This document shows, in pieces, positions 24,703 to 36,458 of a DNA stretch of 64,000 nt (position 1 is the stretch's first letter; each line of letters opens with the position of its first letter). The position numbers and the translations under genes were made by a program. Origin of the DNA: Vitellaria paradoxa. Its lineage: Eukaryota > Streptophyta > Magnoliopsida > Ericales > Sapotaceae. Location: NCBI GenBank assembly GCA_019916065.1, contig CM034243.1:27616147-27680146 (forward strand). Reading direction: 5' to 3'. The notes beneath the pieces were generated by a model. It saw only the letters and a program-made list of their open reading frames with translations. It had not been told where the DNA came from and did not search any database.

Positions 24703-25119
24703 TAAGAGTGGAAACGAACTGAGCTGTTCACAAGCTACTCAAATTCGGCTCGAGCTCGATTCGTGAGTTAAATAAGCTCGAACCGAGCTTGGTTTTTGGC
24801 TCGTTTTGGATTCGAACTCGAGCTTGAGCCTAAAGAAACTCGGCTCAAAAGCTCGCGAGCAGGATCAGTTAGAATAATATATATATTTTTAATAATATTT
24901 TTATATTTTTAATAATATTTTTATCATATTTTAAATCAAAACGACGTCGTTTTGGTTTAATCGAATTATTCGCGAGCTTAATCAAACCTAAATTCTTCTT
25001 TCTCGAGCCGAACTCGAGTCTATATAAAAGCTCAAATCGAGCTCGAGCTCAGTATAAAAAGCTCGAGCCGAGCTCGAGCATCTTAAAGCTTGGCTCAGCT
25101 CGGCTTGTTTCCACTCCTA
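24703..25119. mobile_element. hAT-type MITE with 8-bp target duplication
   Basis: Terminal inverted repeats taagagtggaaac (left) and, reversed, taggagtggaaac (right) fit the TAGGGGTGG-type ends of plant hAT elements. It is flanked by the identical 8-mer GTTAGTAG at 24695-24702 and 25120-25127. The interior is packed with gagctcgag/cgagctcgagc words, able to form an extended stem around an AT-rich middle. 417 bp, non-coding. Confidence 0.88.
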
Positions 25120-25174
25120 GTTAGTAGTATCAACGACACGATATGCTTTTATCGCCCTCCGAGAGTGTCGTCAA

Positions 25175-25706
25175 CAGTGGCGGATGCAGGAATTTTTGTT
25201 AATGGAGGCGGAAAAAACCTTTGGTTGTTCAATAAAAAGTTAGAGGAAATTTCAAGAATTTTTAGAAATTTCTAAAAACTTTTGATTGTTTGGCAAAAAT
25301 ATTAGAGAAATTTTTAGTAACTTTTAATTCCAAACGAGCCCTAATGATAACAAAATGTTTTCCAATTGTGTTTTGGTTTTAAGAGAGAAGTTTTGAAAGT
25401 TAGTGAGTGGTGCCAAACAGTGGTTTAGACGGCAACATGGCAGCGTGTCAATTCCATTTCCAAAGTAGAAACCTGCAACTTACAACGAAAAACATGGCAT
25501 TTTGTTTTTTTTCCAAAGAGACTCTCCATGTGATTAAAAAGTTCATTTGCGAGCTAATCAAATATTAAAATCAACAAAAAAATTTCCCCTTTCTCAAGCT
25601 CAAAGCTTCTTTTCGTGCAGTTTCAGTGGAGGCGGAATTTTTTTTTTTTTTTTAAATTTCAGTGGCAGCAATCACTGCCGCTCGGCCATATGTACATCTG
25701 CCAGTG
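25175..25706. mobile_element. Second hAT-like MITE with 8-bp target duplication
   Basis: Starts cagtggcggatgcagg. The right end read in reverse is cactggcagatgtaca, so the ends are inverted copies of about 12 of 16 positions. It is flanked by the identical 8-mer GTCGTCAA at 25167-25174 and 25707-25714. 532 bp, no coding capacity. An 8-bp duplication and a CAGTGG end suggest the hAT superfamily. Confidence 0.8.
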
Positions 25707-25780
25707 GTCGTCAAGCCCATTGACGACACCAAGCACAATTTTGTAAATTTTTTCATGTAAGCGTATTTATGTATATTGTA

Positions 25781-25815
<35 letters not shown>

Positions 25816-25820
25816 GTAAA

Positions 25821-27123
25821 AATCCCAAAAGGGGACCATCTCTCTTCCAGTTTTAATTTCTTTTTAAAAATTTAGATTACGCTTGTGTCTAAAATCAAAA
25901 AATTTGGAATTAATTATTCAAAAAAAATTGTTTAAATATAACATTAATAATTTATATAAGAATTTAATCATGAATTTGAATAATTTAACACTTGATATTA
26001 CTGGGTGATTCGAAATCATCACAAAAAGTAAATAGTGACACTACTTCGAATCAATTTATGCACACTTTGACTTGTTCTTAGAAATTTTAAAATTAATGAC
26101 CAAATAAGCCTCCAATACTCATTGAGTTATCCCTTATGGTTCATATAAATTAACTGTTATCTCTTATATTTTAATACAATTTAATTTCAAAGCTATTTAT
26201 TTAAAATCCCTAATTACCCAAACAAAACCATAGTATAATTTTACCAAAAATTTTGAATACCTTAAGGCTCACCCCCCAATTTTTTTTTAATTTTTTAAAA
26301 CACTTAATAATACCCTTAAAGTCTATAAATTTTCAACCTCACCCCCTAAAATTAATTCTTTGATCTGTTACCGCTCACATGACATTCTAAAATCAGAGCA
26401 CGGCATGCATTGGCAAACCTTTCTTGTGATCTTCACAAGCAGGGAGCTTACTCTTTCAGAATTACAAACAAACAAAAACGAAAACAAAAACAAATATCCA
26501 GACCCCGAACGTGAATGGGCTTTTCGAGGAAAGCCAGGTCTTTCTTTTTTTTGGGGGGGGGGGGGGGGGGGGGGGGAGAGTCCATGAAGCAAACACGGTT
26601 GTGACAACAGCCGGGTAAGGACCAAAATTGGAGATGAAAATAGACATCATCCAATTCTCCCCTTCAAAGAGGTGCTAAGCATAAAATAGCAGGGTAAAAA
26701 TTCATCTAAACTATATACATATGTATTCACGAACACATTTCACTAAAATTTTCCCTGAACTAAATAGCCCATACGTACATTGAACTTACAATCATGTGTA
26801 TGTCAGTTGATGTCAGCAATCACGAGAGCAATAGTTGGAAAACTGCACGAGAGATCACAACACACGTAACCTTTTTGACTCTGACGACACAAATAATACA
26901 TCTTCCTCAATCCATGGTTTGATGTTATCTCCATCAGACTGATGAACTTGTCACCAATTAGGAACCAATATGTCGCTTTGCCATCGTTGTGTTGAAACAG
27001 CTGTTTGAATATCGCTACTCTCTTACTGCAAAGCTTCTGTGAATGGGATTTGCAGATCTATAATCCTCATGTTTTCCACAAAATAGAATTGACTCGATCT
27101 GATGAGATAATGCACACGAACCA
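25821..27123. other. Intergenic region and 3' flank of the minus-strand gene
   Basis: AT-rich and unannotated to about 26500. A run of 24 G lies at 26553-26576. The part next to 27123 should contain the 3' UTR of the gene that ends at 27124, though no polyadenylation site was assigned. Confidence 0.5.
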
Positions 27124-30100
27124 TCACCACGGCTCAGAGTTGTTAGAGAGGAAACTTTTAGCTTCGGAGGGCCTGCTCCAACCTTCCTCCATCAAAATAA
27201 GGTTGAGGCGGACCATCAATTTCTCAACAGCGTCTTCCTCCAGCTCCAGCTCGCTAAATGAATCAGACGATTGCTTCTGCATAAGAGACTTTTGCAGCAG
27301 CCAATGAACTCTTATCAGCATATTCACCAGACTGAAAAATTCAAATGTTTGGGAGCAATAATTAGAAATAGAGTCTACCTTTGCGTCCTTGTAATATCTG
27401 AGGAATTGCTGTGACTGCTCGTAAAATCCACAGTGATAAAGAAGAACACTATAATCTCTTAATTCCTTTGGATCTGTTTCCAGGAGGATAAGCCGTTCAC
27501 ATGCTGTCAAAATAGTAAGAGCATCCAAGTGAGCAGAGCTATAGCACTAGGGTATGATGACTCTTTTTTTTTCTCTTTTTCCTTTTTTTCTTTTTCAAAC
27601 ACAAAGAGCAGTTCAATATTTCACGAAAATTGAAGGTGTCACAAGTGTAATTCAAGCCCATAAGTAACAAAAACAAGTAAACCTTTGCCGTAGACCTTAA
27701 CCGCAAAAGGTTAGTGATGAGCATATATGATAGGCTACAAAAGCTCACGGTAAATATATGATTCGCATTATTTATGTAGGAGAAAATGATTCCAGTTATT
27801 TTACCTTTTCTATTATGTTTTTTCCTTCACGGATTTCAATTCATTTTACTCTCATGTGAGAGTAAGTCTATTTACCAAGCACCATCAATATTATTTATTT
27901 TATGATCAAAGAATTGCAACCGCTTGAATTTTAAGAAAATACTTTTCTCATTTTTTCCTAACAAGTTGATCCAAAAGGATGAATTTATTTTCGAATCGTT
28001 TGAAAAAGAAAAAAAAAAAAAAAAAAAAAAAACAAAACAAAAAATTCACGGGCTCATCAAGTGAAGTCAAAACCAATTCAATTGCCAAGAACCATGCTGC
28101 CCTTGTATATTGAAGTCCCAATACAAGTTTAACTTATTTCCGCTATTGCCATAATATTTTCTCCTCTCTTATTGCCCCTCTTAATGCTTGCCGGTCCTTT
28201 TGTTTTGTGTCTTGAACTCATCCATTCAATTATATCTCTTGTTACAATAACTACAATAGATTTAAGAGAAGCCACATCTTCATCAAGTGCAGTTAGTGCC
28301 TCAATAAACTAAGCCAATATACCAATTTGGAGAGTTAGTACAGACTATTAAAAATACATATATGAAATGAACGATTAGCCAAAACTAACGATTAGCTCTC
28401 TATTGGATAACTACATTTACAAAGAAAATTTTACATTTTTTCTTAGGCTAATACCTGTCATTTCACTGTTCAACGTCCAAAATATTATAAAGGTATCCGC
28501 TAGCTAATCCCTGACAAAATATAAATCAGATGACACTACTTGGATAATCTATTATTTCATGTCACACCATGCTCCACTGCTTTCACTAAAGGCAATAAAT
28601 TCATTTAAAAAAAAAAAATTAAACAGAACAAAACCACTGCATTTTAACATAATTGCCCAAATGATAGGGAAATTCTGAATGAATTAATATACCAGACAGT
28701 GCACGCCTCATATCCCCAAAGCGTATGCTGGTCCAAACACCTCGTTCTAGCCTATGCCGAGCAGCCTTGGCAGATGCCAGCTTGGAAGCACTGCAACAGA
28801 TGGTTATACCTTGAGACTTGAAAAGGGGAGGGGGGGAAGAAAAGCAATCAGGTGCAGTGAATTTGCTCTTGTTGGAACCCCCCCTTTTTGTTTTGTTTTT
28901 GGGGGGGGGGGGGGACATGAAAAACGATCAGAAGTTATAGATAAGATGTAGCACTGATTGCATTGCAATGAGTCAAAATACCTTTCTTCCATATTATTCG
29001 ATCCAGTAACAGCATGTGCAGCCCTTAAGAATAAGCTTTCGGTATTATCAAGTTGAAAAGGCCAGAAAGCCTTCTTCAAATCGGTCAATGTCTGCACATT
29101 GAACATACCATAAGCACCAAAATAAACCAAATACAACAGCTGATATTGAAAGTAGACACAAAAAATTCAAAAGATGGTCTAACATATCAAATAGAATATT
29201 AAAGATATTTCTGGATTGTAACCACAAAGTTCCTATGCCTAACATTGACCAGCAAGATAAAATGAAGGACATGAAATCAGAAAGTTGAAACTAAAAGTTG
29301 CTAGGAGTAATACTACAAGTGAACAACTCCAGAGTCTAGGTAACCAACGTAAACAATAATGAAGCTGGGATATCTGGTCTCAATAAGAAAAGATGTTTAT
29401 AACTTCCAGTAAATTCCAATCACTTGGTTCTTTTTGTTCCAAACAAATTCCATGGAATTAAGGAAAAGTTGGATTTTTTGTTTTTTCTGTGTTGTTTCAG
29501 AAATATCGATTTGAAAATATGATTGGAAATTTCAAATTCATCATCCTTCAGCACTTCAAGACTCAAGGGCAAGAGTTTTTAACTTTTTGAATGTGGGGGA
29601 GAATGATCCAAAGCATGGGAGAAAGAATGGAAATTTTTGAATTTTTATATGGAGCATCCTTTGGATGTTTATAAACTTGTTTAGGTTCAATCTTATTCTT
29701 CTTTTAAGGTATTCTACAGGTTAATAATTCTGTAAAATAGATTTAGTAGCCATTTGTTACGTTTAACTAGTTGGAAACATTTTGGCAATTTTGCTGATTG
29801 CTGGAAATAGACTGCAGGAACGCAGTCCTCCTCCGTAGCAGAATCTAGAAACCAATAAATATCTATAAAATTCTTGTATTATATGGAATTGAATTTTAAT
29901 AAATTTGTGTGAAGACATTACAGCTTTGCACGGTACTTCATAAAAAGCTTTACGGCAGGAATGGAATGGAATGTAAGTGGATGGAAATGAAAGTTGGAAT
30001 GTAATGAAGGTGGGAATGGAATGGTCATTCCAATTCTCTTGTTTGGTTACCAAATTAAATAATTATACATTGAAATGACCATTTTCATTCTAATATTAAT

Positions 30101-33100
30101 TTAGATTAAATTAAAATAAAATAAAACAAATCTAAATGTGGTAGTGGCAGGTAGGTAAATGGGAGTGGTGGATGGCAGTGGAAGGTGGTAGTGGCAGTGA
30201 TCATGACAACAGTGGTGCTAGATGTGGTGACTGGCGATAGAGGTGACTAAGGGAGGTGGGGAGGCAGCAAGTGGCGATATAGGTGACTGGGGGTGGCTAC
30301 AGTTCTACCAAACTGGGAAAGGTGGTGGAGGAAGGAGGTAGGAGGAGAAGGAGCTAGTGATGGTGGTGGTGGGGTGTTTGGCGATGAAAGGTGATGGAGG
30401 TGACGGTGATGGTGTTGGTGGAAGCATCGGCAACATGGAGGCAGAGAAGGCACGTGACAATGGAGGTGAAAGGTAATGGATGTGGTAATGGTTGCGGAAG
30501 TGGTGATAGGGAGAGGTCAGAGGTGGTATGTGGTGGGGTGATGGTGGAAGGAGGTGATGGGGAGGTGGCAGTGGTGAAGGTGGAGTAGTGGTGGTTGGCG
30601 TTGAACACCATTTGCTTTTTTATTTCTTTATCTTCTCTTTTTCTATTTTTTATTCTCATTCCAAGATAGAATGAAAATGTAAGAATAACTATTCCTCTTT
30701 GAAAAAGGGAATAGTAATTCCAATATTTTGTTGGAATAGGCATTTCATGGGATCACTCCCACTTTCCTTAAACATACCAGACAAAGGAATGGGAATAAAT
30801 TATACAAATAAACATTCCATTCCAGCCCATTCCATTCTATCAAACTTTGCTTGAGGGTCTATTACTAGGAATTCAAAGTGAATTCCTAGATTCTCTTCAC
30901 CTTCTTCTTCACCTCTCTCACTGCAGTGAGCCCAAGTCCTTGTTCTTTTGGTTTTTAATACTAGAGTCCACAACCCAAGTCAAAACTTAGGCTGCAGACT
31001 AAGGCTTATATAACACACACACACAACCCGAATTCCCGATGTGGGAACCAGTCCCACAACAGGAACCATGGCATTACCATGCTTACACGCAGTTGCTAAC
31101 ACGTGCCGCGAAGCGGGCAGGTTCCTCTGGTTTTTAACACCAGAGTCCACAACCCAAGTCAAAACTTGAGCTGCAGACTAAGGCTTATATAACACACACA
31201 CACAACCCGAATTCCCAATGTGGGAACTGCCCAAGTCCTTGTTCTTGTTTCTACCATGTTTGGTTGATGAGAAAGTGATGGGAAATGGTTGAGGAATTAT
31301 GTAAAGTCAAGGAATTTATTCGAGTTCAATCCAGACCCCCAAATGAGAAGAAATCTCAAGAATATATTTCATTTCATACAGCTTCCATCTTTACATCTTG
31401 TATTTATAGTTGGCATACAGATTGTAACTAAACTAACCAATACAACTACAACTAACTTCTAACCACTGGATCAGTAGATCAATAAGGCCAGATGTGATTA
31501 GGCCCAGTTGAACACAATCTCCCAGCCCATTACTGTCATTTGCCCAGATCATTTCATTGGACCTTCTTACCTTCAATTGATTTGAGCCATAATGAACCCA
31601 ACTACCCAATCAGTTATACAGCTAATGTATATCTAGAAAGTAGAAGCTTCATTTGTGACTTCCAGCTTTCTTCTAATTCTGTCAGCAGTACACTTGCCCA
31701 CTTGCTTGAATCAGACAAGACTTGTCTTGTTCAGACTGAATGCACCAATCTGAACTGTTAGTAGATACAGATGGAGAGCTGAGATTGAGAACTGCTGAAT
31801 GAAGATCTGAATCGTCCAGCACATTTGCAATCTGAAGGCTGAGATCTGCTGACGTCATGTGGTTATCGGGACATGTGTAATCTGATGGTTGTGGTTACTC
31901 TCATCTGATTCATCCATTTCAATCCAGATCGAAAGATCCAAGTTTCTCCCTTTAACCCTAGCTATAAAAGCTCCTCTCATCTGATTAATCCATTTCAATC
32001 CAGACCAAAAGATCCAAGTTTCTCCCCTTAGCCCTAGCTAAAAAAGCTCCTCCCACACACCTCCGCCTCCTTTGCCTCTCCCCATTTCTCTATCTGATGT
32101 CTCTCACCTACACAACCCTCACCCATATCATCCCCAGATAGCCCTTCAACCATTAACGGATTTGCCTTGTTCCAAATCAGTCATGCAACATTCACATAGT
32201 TACTACTTTCAAATTACTATTAATAGTTTTTATTCCACTCCAAAGCCATATCCTGTTAATTCCAATCACATAAACAAATCTAACTAAAATTCTAGATTGT
32301 TGATTACTCAACAAGATTGTAAAACAAAACTTTATCCTCTACAATCCGCAAAGGTTGTGTTTGATTATGATTTATGGGATATGAGGTGGGGGATTGTATT
32401 ATCAATCCGTGGGGCCCACCTTATCCCATATTTGGCAAAAAAAGGTTACTCTGGATATTAAGTCCGGTTTGGATTCCATATCCCTTAAAATGGGGGATAT
32501 ACAATACCTAGGAGGTGTGTTATTATATATCTCCCATTCACTGGATTAGTTCCTGCCGAAATCCATAAGTCCAAGATTATTTCTTGTCAAATCACATCTC
32601 TTATCTCACTTTATATCCCACTAACCAAATACCAAAAAATTAATTCCACACAACCAAATTAATGACATGTCATATCCAATCCCTAAATTATCCCATGGTA
32701 TTACTTATCCCCTAAATTCCATCCCCACAATCAAATGTAGCCTAAGGTACTTCAAATGAGTCATTAGCATGTTCATCTAGTCCTACTTTCTTAATGGAAA
32801 ATATATAAATAAATCCTGCAATGATCATTTGCAACCTTGACAACCATAAAGCACAACCGCTATAAAATAAGTATTCGTGTCCAACACGTATTAGACATGC
32901 ACAAATGTCAAACACAACATTTATTATTATTTATTGATTAGCAACCCACAAGATGCAGGTAGGAATTGCAATTAGCAACTATTTGTAGACAATAGTGAAA
33001 TAATAAAAATTTATTAAGAAAAAAAATTGCAAGAAAGAACCTAATATTTGCATAGAGTAGCTGAAACTCAAATCCTCTAATCTTCTAGCCCATCTTTTGT

Positions 33101-36100
33101 TACTTTTATGTAATGAATATTATTTCAGTTGTAGATTGAATATAATATTCATATACAGAAAAAAGCTAAAGAATGCATAACAAGTAAACTTAAAATACCT
33201 CCACCAATAGAGATTGTGATGTCATGATATGTGGTTGATCAGTATCCTTGCTTTTTTGCTTAGTGTAGCCTTTAGGTAAACTATGAAGATCGCGAGGGAA
33301 AAAAATCTCAATGTCAAAATCCAAGAGGCCCCATAAACGAATCATTTTCAAGATCTCTGAATAAATAAGGGAAAGCATAGGAGCTGAGCCTGAGCGATGT
33401 GTCAACACCTGATTAAACAAGAAAGATAGAGCAGTTACGAAGAAATTAAAGTTTCATAAGAAATGGGTAGTGTAAAAAAGATGGTGTTTCATACTGAAGG
33501 GAGATAAAGAGCTCGTTGCTCTGATTGATTCCTTGCATTGGCTCTCCTGAAACCCTGACAAAGATGAACCACTTAGGACAAATTTTTCTCATCTGCAGGC
33601 TTTTACATATAGGACATGAAATTATTTGCAAAAAGAAGCATATAGTTGTCTCTTGACATGTGATCATTTGTGTTTGTTCTAAACTTTGCCTAGCCACTAC
33701 ACAGAGAGAGAGAGAGAGAGAGAGGGTGCTTGCTTCTTATTTTTTCCACATACCAGAAAATTAGCTAACAAAAGAACAATGTGTTTGTATTGAACTAACA
33801 TGAGAAGACCAAACTTAATTGGGGGGGGGGGGGGAGGGAGTTTAGGTTGTTCAATGGTTCAATCTGGGCAATGTTTAGGGTCAGGTTGGGACAATTAAAC
33901 TTTCCCGTGATCTGCCACCCCCCCCCCCCCCCGCGGCTAGGTAGGGGGGTTGTTAGGGGTGAATGTGTGAGAATTGTTTGTTAAAGGAATCCTCACTAAC
34001 AAGTAGCTTTAGAAGACTACTGGAATTCACATAAACAAAAAGCCAGATACGAAAAGTGAAATATTAGAAAAATTACAAGAATAAGCAGGGCATCAAAATT
34101 ACAAACAGCATCTTCTATCTATTGAGTCAATAAGCTGCTCATGTTAAGAACATAAATCCTGATCACTTTTGAATGGTTCGTGAATGAAGAAATGTCATGA
34201 GACATCCATAAACCATAATGATATCCCTTGCAAGGAGAGGCGTGCTTTAAGTCTAATGATAATTCAACTTGATAATAAAAGCTCAACTCGATGATAGTTC
34301 AATCTTTAAATCTATTTTTGAGTTATTTAAAATTTACAATATTTGAAGTAGCTATAATCGTTTGGTTTTCTTTTTAAGTGACTATGGTCATAAACTCTAT
34401 TTCTTTAGACTAAATTGCCATCACAGAACGAAATAAAACTAAACTTCATTTAAGTTCAAGTTAGATATTCATATCCCTAGAGTTAGGAAAAAATTAGACA
34501 TGTCTAGTCGTAGTTGCTACTTTTAGATTGTTAGCCACCCTCACACCTAAAAGTTTAAACTGTTAAGGAGAAAGCAATATTATTTATATTGACTAATTTG
34601 CTCTCAATAGTCTCCCCTCCCCCATGGTCGGACAGACTTTTAAGGGGCCAACAACTGAAACTTATTGACTTTTTTGCTTGTGTTGCGGTGAGATTTGAAC
34701 CCAAGACTTTTGCAACAACTTTATCAACTTTGAAGGTTGATATGCAATCTTATTCATCAGTCAGATCACAGGTCTACTATCTTATAACATTGAATAAGTT
34801 AAAATTATTAAATCAAACAATTTGAATTATATAGTCCCCTCATGTGCACCTTGTTTTGTATAGAAGCCCCATGGATTCAAGCTTGTATCTATAAGAGAAA
34901 AGACAGATAACAAGCAAAAAAAATGATAGTAAAACTAAAGTGCATGTGAGACTCATATTAACATTGAAAAAAAATGGCACAAAGAACCGATGACAACAAG
35001 AAACAGAAGAATGAAAAAGTTGGAATAAGAGAACCGCAAATGAAAATGAAATGATAAATATTAAAGACGATAGAGTGAAAATTAAAAAAAAAAGTATGAC
35101 TCTCCCTCTCTATTTAGAACAACGAGAGTCATGTATAAATAAAAGACAGTAACCATTCCATTTCATAGAAAATACTAGTGAAGAGCATAAAATGGAACAC
35201 TAAATCAACTGAAATGTACAGTGAGGAATATGTTTTGAAAAATCTACCTTGTCAACATACAAGTATCTTTCTAAACACTCAAGAAAGTTCTCGGGCGATG
35301 ATCCCAATGAAGAACTATAGTGAGAGCAGAACTGCATAGAATGATCATCCAGCCTCTCAAGGAATGCATCCACTGGGAGGGGAACAGAAGAGTGTGAAAT
35401 AAGTGAATCATCCTCCGCTGCAATATAGAGAGCTGTTTTTGCCAAATCAACACCTCTATTTATGCTAATGCTTGTTTCTCTCTCAATATTCGAAAGTTTC
35501 TCAATTTGTGAGCAGAAACCCTCCCTTGCAGCCTGCAAGTCATTCATGAAAATTTTAAGAGTCCATCAACTTTACTCCAGCCCTTACAGAGCTTAAAAAT
35601 AGATAAATATAAGAAGTATGAAAAAATTCAACCAATCCCGAGATGAAAGTTTCAACTTTCACCTTAGATGATGGGAAGTGAAAAAAAAAAAAAAAAAGAA
35701 AAATAATTTGCCCAACTCAACTTAGCCTTCTCCTCTCCCAACTAAATGGGAATTTGAATTCTTACATGAATCATTCTTTTTTTTTTTTTTGCCCCACTCC
35801 ACTCAGTTAAGTTAATTTCCTCAGTTAAACCACAACTAATTAGCTAATACATAAAATTTTACTAAAATTGAAGAGGCATTCTGAGAAGAAAGGAAAAATA
35901 AATGCACGACACATGGAAAACAATCAATTCTAGAAAAATATCATAAAAACTAACCCATAATCACGGCGAAATATAGGATATGTGCACTGCAATCACAATG
36001 TATAATGAAATAGCAACACAACAGAACAAAACCACCATAATTTGTTTTTCCTTTAAATAAAATGACCAAATTAACCTGTTCTAAGTGTTATCAGGATAAG

Positions 36101-36458
36101 ACAATTCATCAAAATTCACCATAATATTGCATACCATCAAAATTCATCATGTGCAATCAATTCACTTAAACCCACAAAAATTAAACAATTTTTACAACAG
36201 AATAAAATATATATATATATATAGAAATAGAAATCATACTCTGGCATGAGTGATATCGATTCCGGAAGAATCGATGGCGTTGTGCAAAACGAATTTGAGA
36301 TCATTGGGTGGCACGAATTGTGATCGACAAACCAAACCGGTGCAGTGATATGAAGTTTTGTAGACCTTGCAAAGTTTAAAAGAAGAAGAAGAAGAGAGAG
36401 GGAAGGTTCCGGAAATCCAGGGAGAAGTCAAGGCTAACCCACTCACCATTTCTGACAC
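27124..36458 (-). CDS. SirB1/Transglut_core2-type protein, probably organellar
   Basis: Eight exons read right to left: 36240-36458, 35248-35532, 33495-33554, 33199-33408, 28982-29091, 28693-28790, 27379-27503 and 27124-27288. They join in frame at GT-AG introns to about 423 aa. Residues about 95-260 contain the SirB1/Transglut_core2-like part (SNIERETSISINRGVDLAKT, LTHRSGSAPMLSLIYSEIL, GLLDFDIEIFFP). A C-terminal TPR-like helical part follows (CERLILLETDPKELRDYSVL, YHCGFYEQSQQFL), then EEDAVEKLMVRLNL and a terminal NNSEPW. The N-terminal 70 residues are Ser-rich with few acidic residues, as in a transit peptide. The start is ATG 36458; ATG 36449 (MVSGL) is equally plausible. The function of the plant members is not known to me. 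The bacterial and F-box relatives do not settle it. The domain call is from remembered family sequences. Confidence 0.82.
27289..27378 (-). other. Short in-frame intron 7 (possible retained exon)
   Basis: Exactly 90 bases between donor GTAGAC and acceptor CAAAAG. It has no stop in the reading frame, so the ORF runs uninterrupted from 27528 to 27124. Splicing gives the family-like join ...KDAK-SLMQKQSSD. Retention would add 30 residues. A better polypyrimidine acceptor (tttttcag near 27323) would shift the frame to a stop and leave an intron of only about 56 bases. Confidence 0.6.
27504..28692 (-). other. Intron 6 of the SirB1-type gene
   Basis: No recognised element. A long A run lies at about 28010-28031. 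Confidence 0.7.
29945..30845. repeat. MITE-like family G, copy 2
   Basis: The left end repeats ggaatggaatggaatg words and the right end carries the inverse cattccattccagcccattcc. The core 30136-30600 is strongly G-rich (ggtggtgg/gatggtg units). It shares its end words and core, in opposite orientation, with 20812-21862. ORFs in the core are low-complexity and not considered genes. Confidence 0.55.
30930..31246 (-). repeat. TRIM-like unit: two about 98-bp direct repeats inside an 18-bp duplication
   Basis: gcccaagtccttgttctt occurs at 30930-30947 and again at 31229-31246. Between them are two copies of a unit (about 30949-31048 and 31128-31227, period 179) that contain, on the minus strand, ccacatcggg and ttatataagcc, words typical of short plant LTR promoters. 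The layout LTR, spacer, LTR suggests a very small TRIM on the minus strand. The 18-bp flank is longer than expected for an LTR integrase, so the origin is uncertain. Confidence 0.5.
31898..32052. repeat. 76-bp tandem duplication with TATA-like motif
   Basis: Two adjacent copies of ctctcatctgatt...gatccaagtttctccc...ccctagct(a/t)..aaaagctcc, starting at 31898 and 31974. The first copy has gctataaaag, the second gctaaaaaag. It could be the promoter part of an LTR lying in 31290-32330. Confidence 0.75.
32348..32742. repeat. MITE-like family H, copy 2
   Basis: Begins ggttgtgtttgatt, then tgggatatgaggtggggg, and ends ccccacaatcaaatgtagcc. The body matches the nested copy at 20998-21397 throughout (gggcccaccttatccc, atatctcccattcactgga, ggtattacttatccc). 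About 395 bp, non-coding. Confidence 0.6.
33409..33494 (-). other. Short intron 3 of the SirB1-type gene
   Basis: An 86-base GT-AG intron between the 20-codon exon 3 (GFRRANARNQSEQRALYLPS) and exon 4 (VLTHRSGS...). Confidence 0.8.
33555..35247 (-). other. Intron 2 of the SirB1-type gene
   Basis: Contains a (GA)n run (33706-33725), a G run (33821-33834) and a C run (33918-33932). The stretch 34600-34760 carries gagatttgaacccaagac, a word common in plant dispersed repeats. No gene was seen. Confidence 0.7.

Larger units (their letters stand above)
24196..25820. mobile_element. Inverted-repeat DNA element hosting two nested elements
   Basis: The left end (ttttacctt, then a TA-rich run, then aatacgct... 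and gcttggtgtcatcac at about 24199-24290) is inverted at the right end (gacgaccac...gtgtcgtc...accaagcac, aatt...gcgtatttatg, TA-rich run, aaggtaaaa at about 25707-25817). The arms are about 100 bp or longer. The interior carries two independently inserted elements (24703-25119 and 25175-25706). Without them the host element is about 0.65-0.7 kb and non-coding. Its own target duplication was not identified. Confidence 0.65.
29092..33198 (-). other. Intron 4 of the SirB1-type gene, 4.1 kb, repeat-filled
   Basis: Holds a family-G element (29945-30845), a TRIM-like direct-repeat unit (30930-31246), a region resembling an LTR with a 76-bp tandem duplication (31290-32330) and a family-H element (32348-32742). 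Exons 4 and 5 on its two sides remain in frame. Confidence 0.8.

Noticed and set aside
30247..30743. His/Pro/Ser-rich ORFs in the 30 kb region
   Set aside because: They translate a GGT/CCA trinucleotide-rich MITE core and have no domain or splice support.
34600..34760. Possible tRNA-derived SINE (reverse B-box-like gggttcaaatct)
   Set aside because: A B-box-like word alone was found, without an A-box, tail or target duplications.
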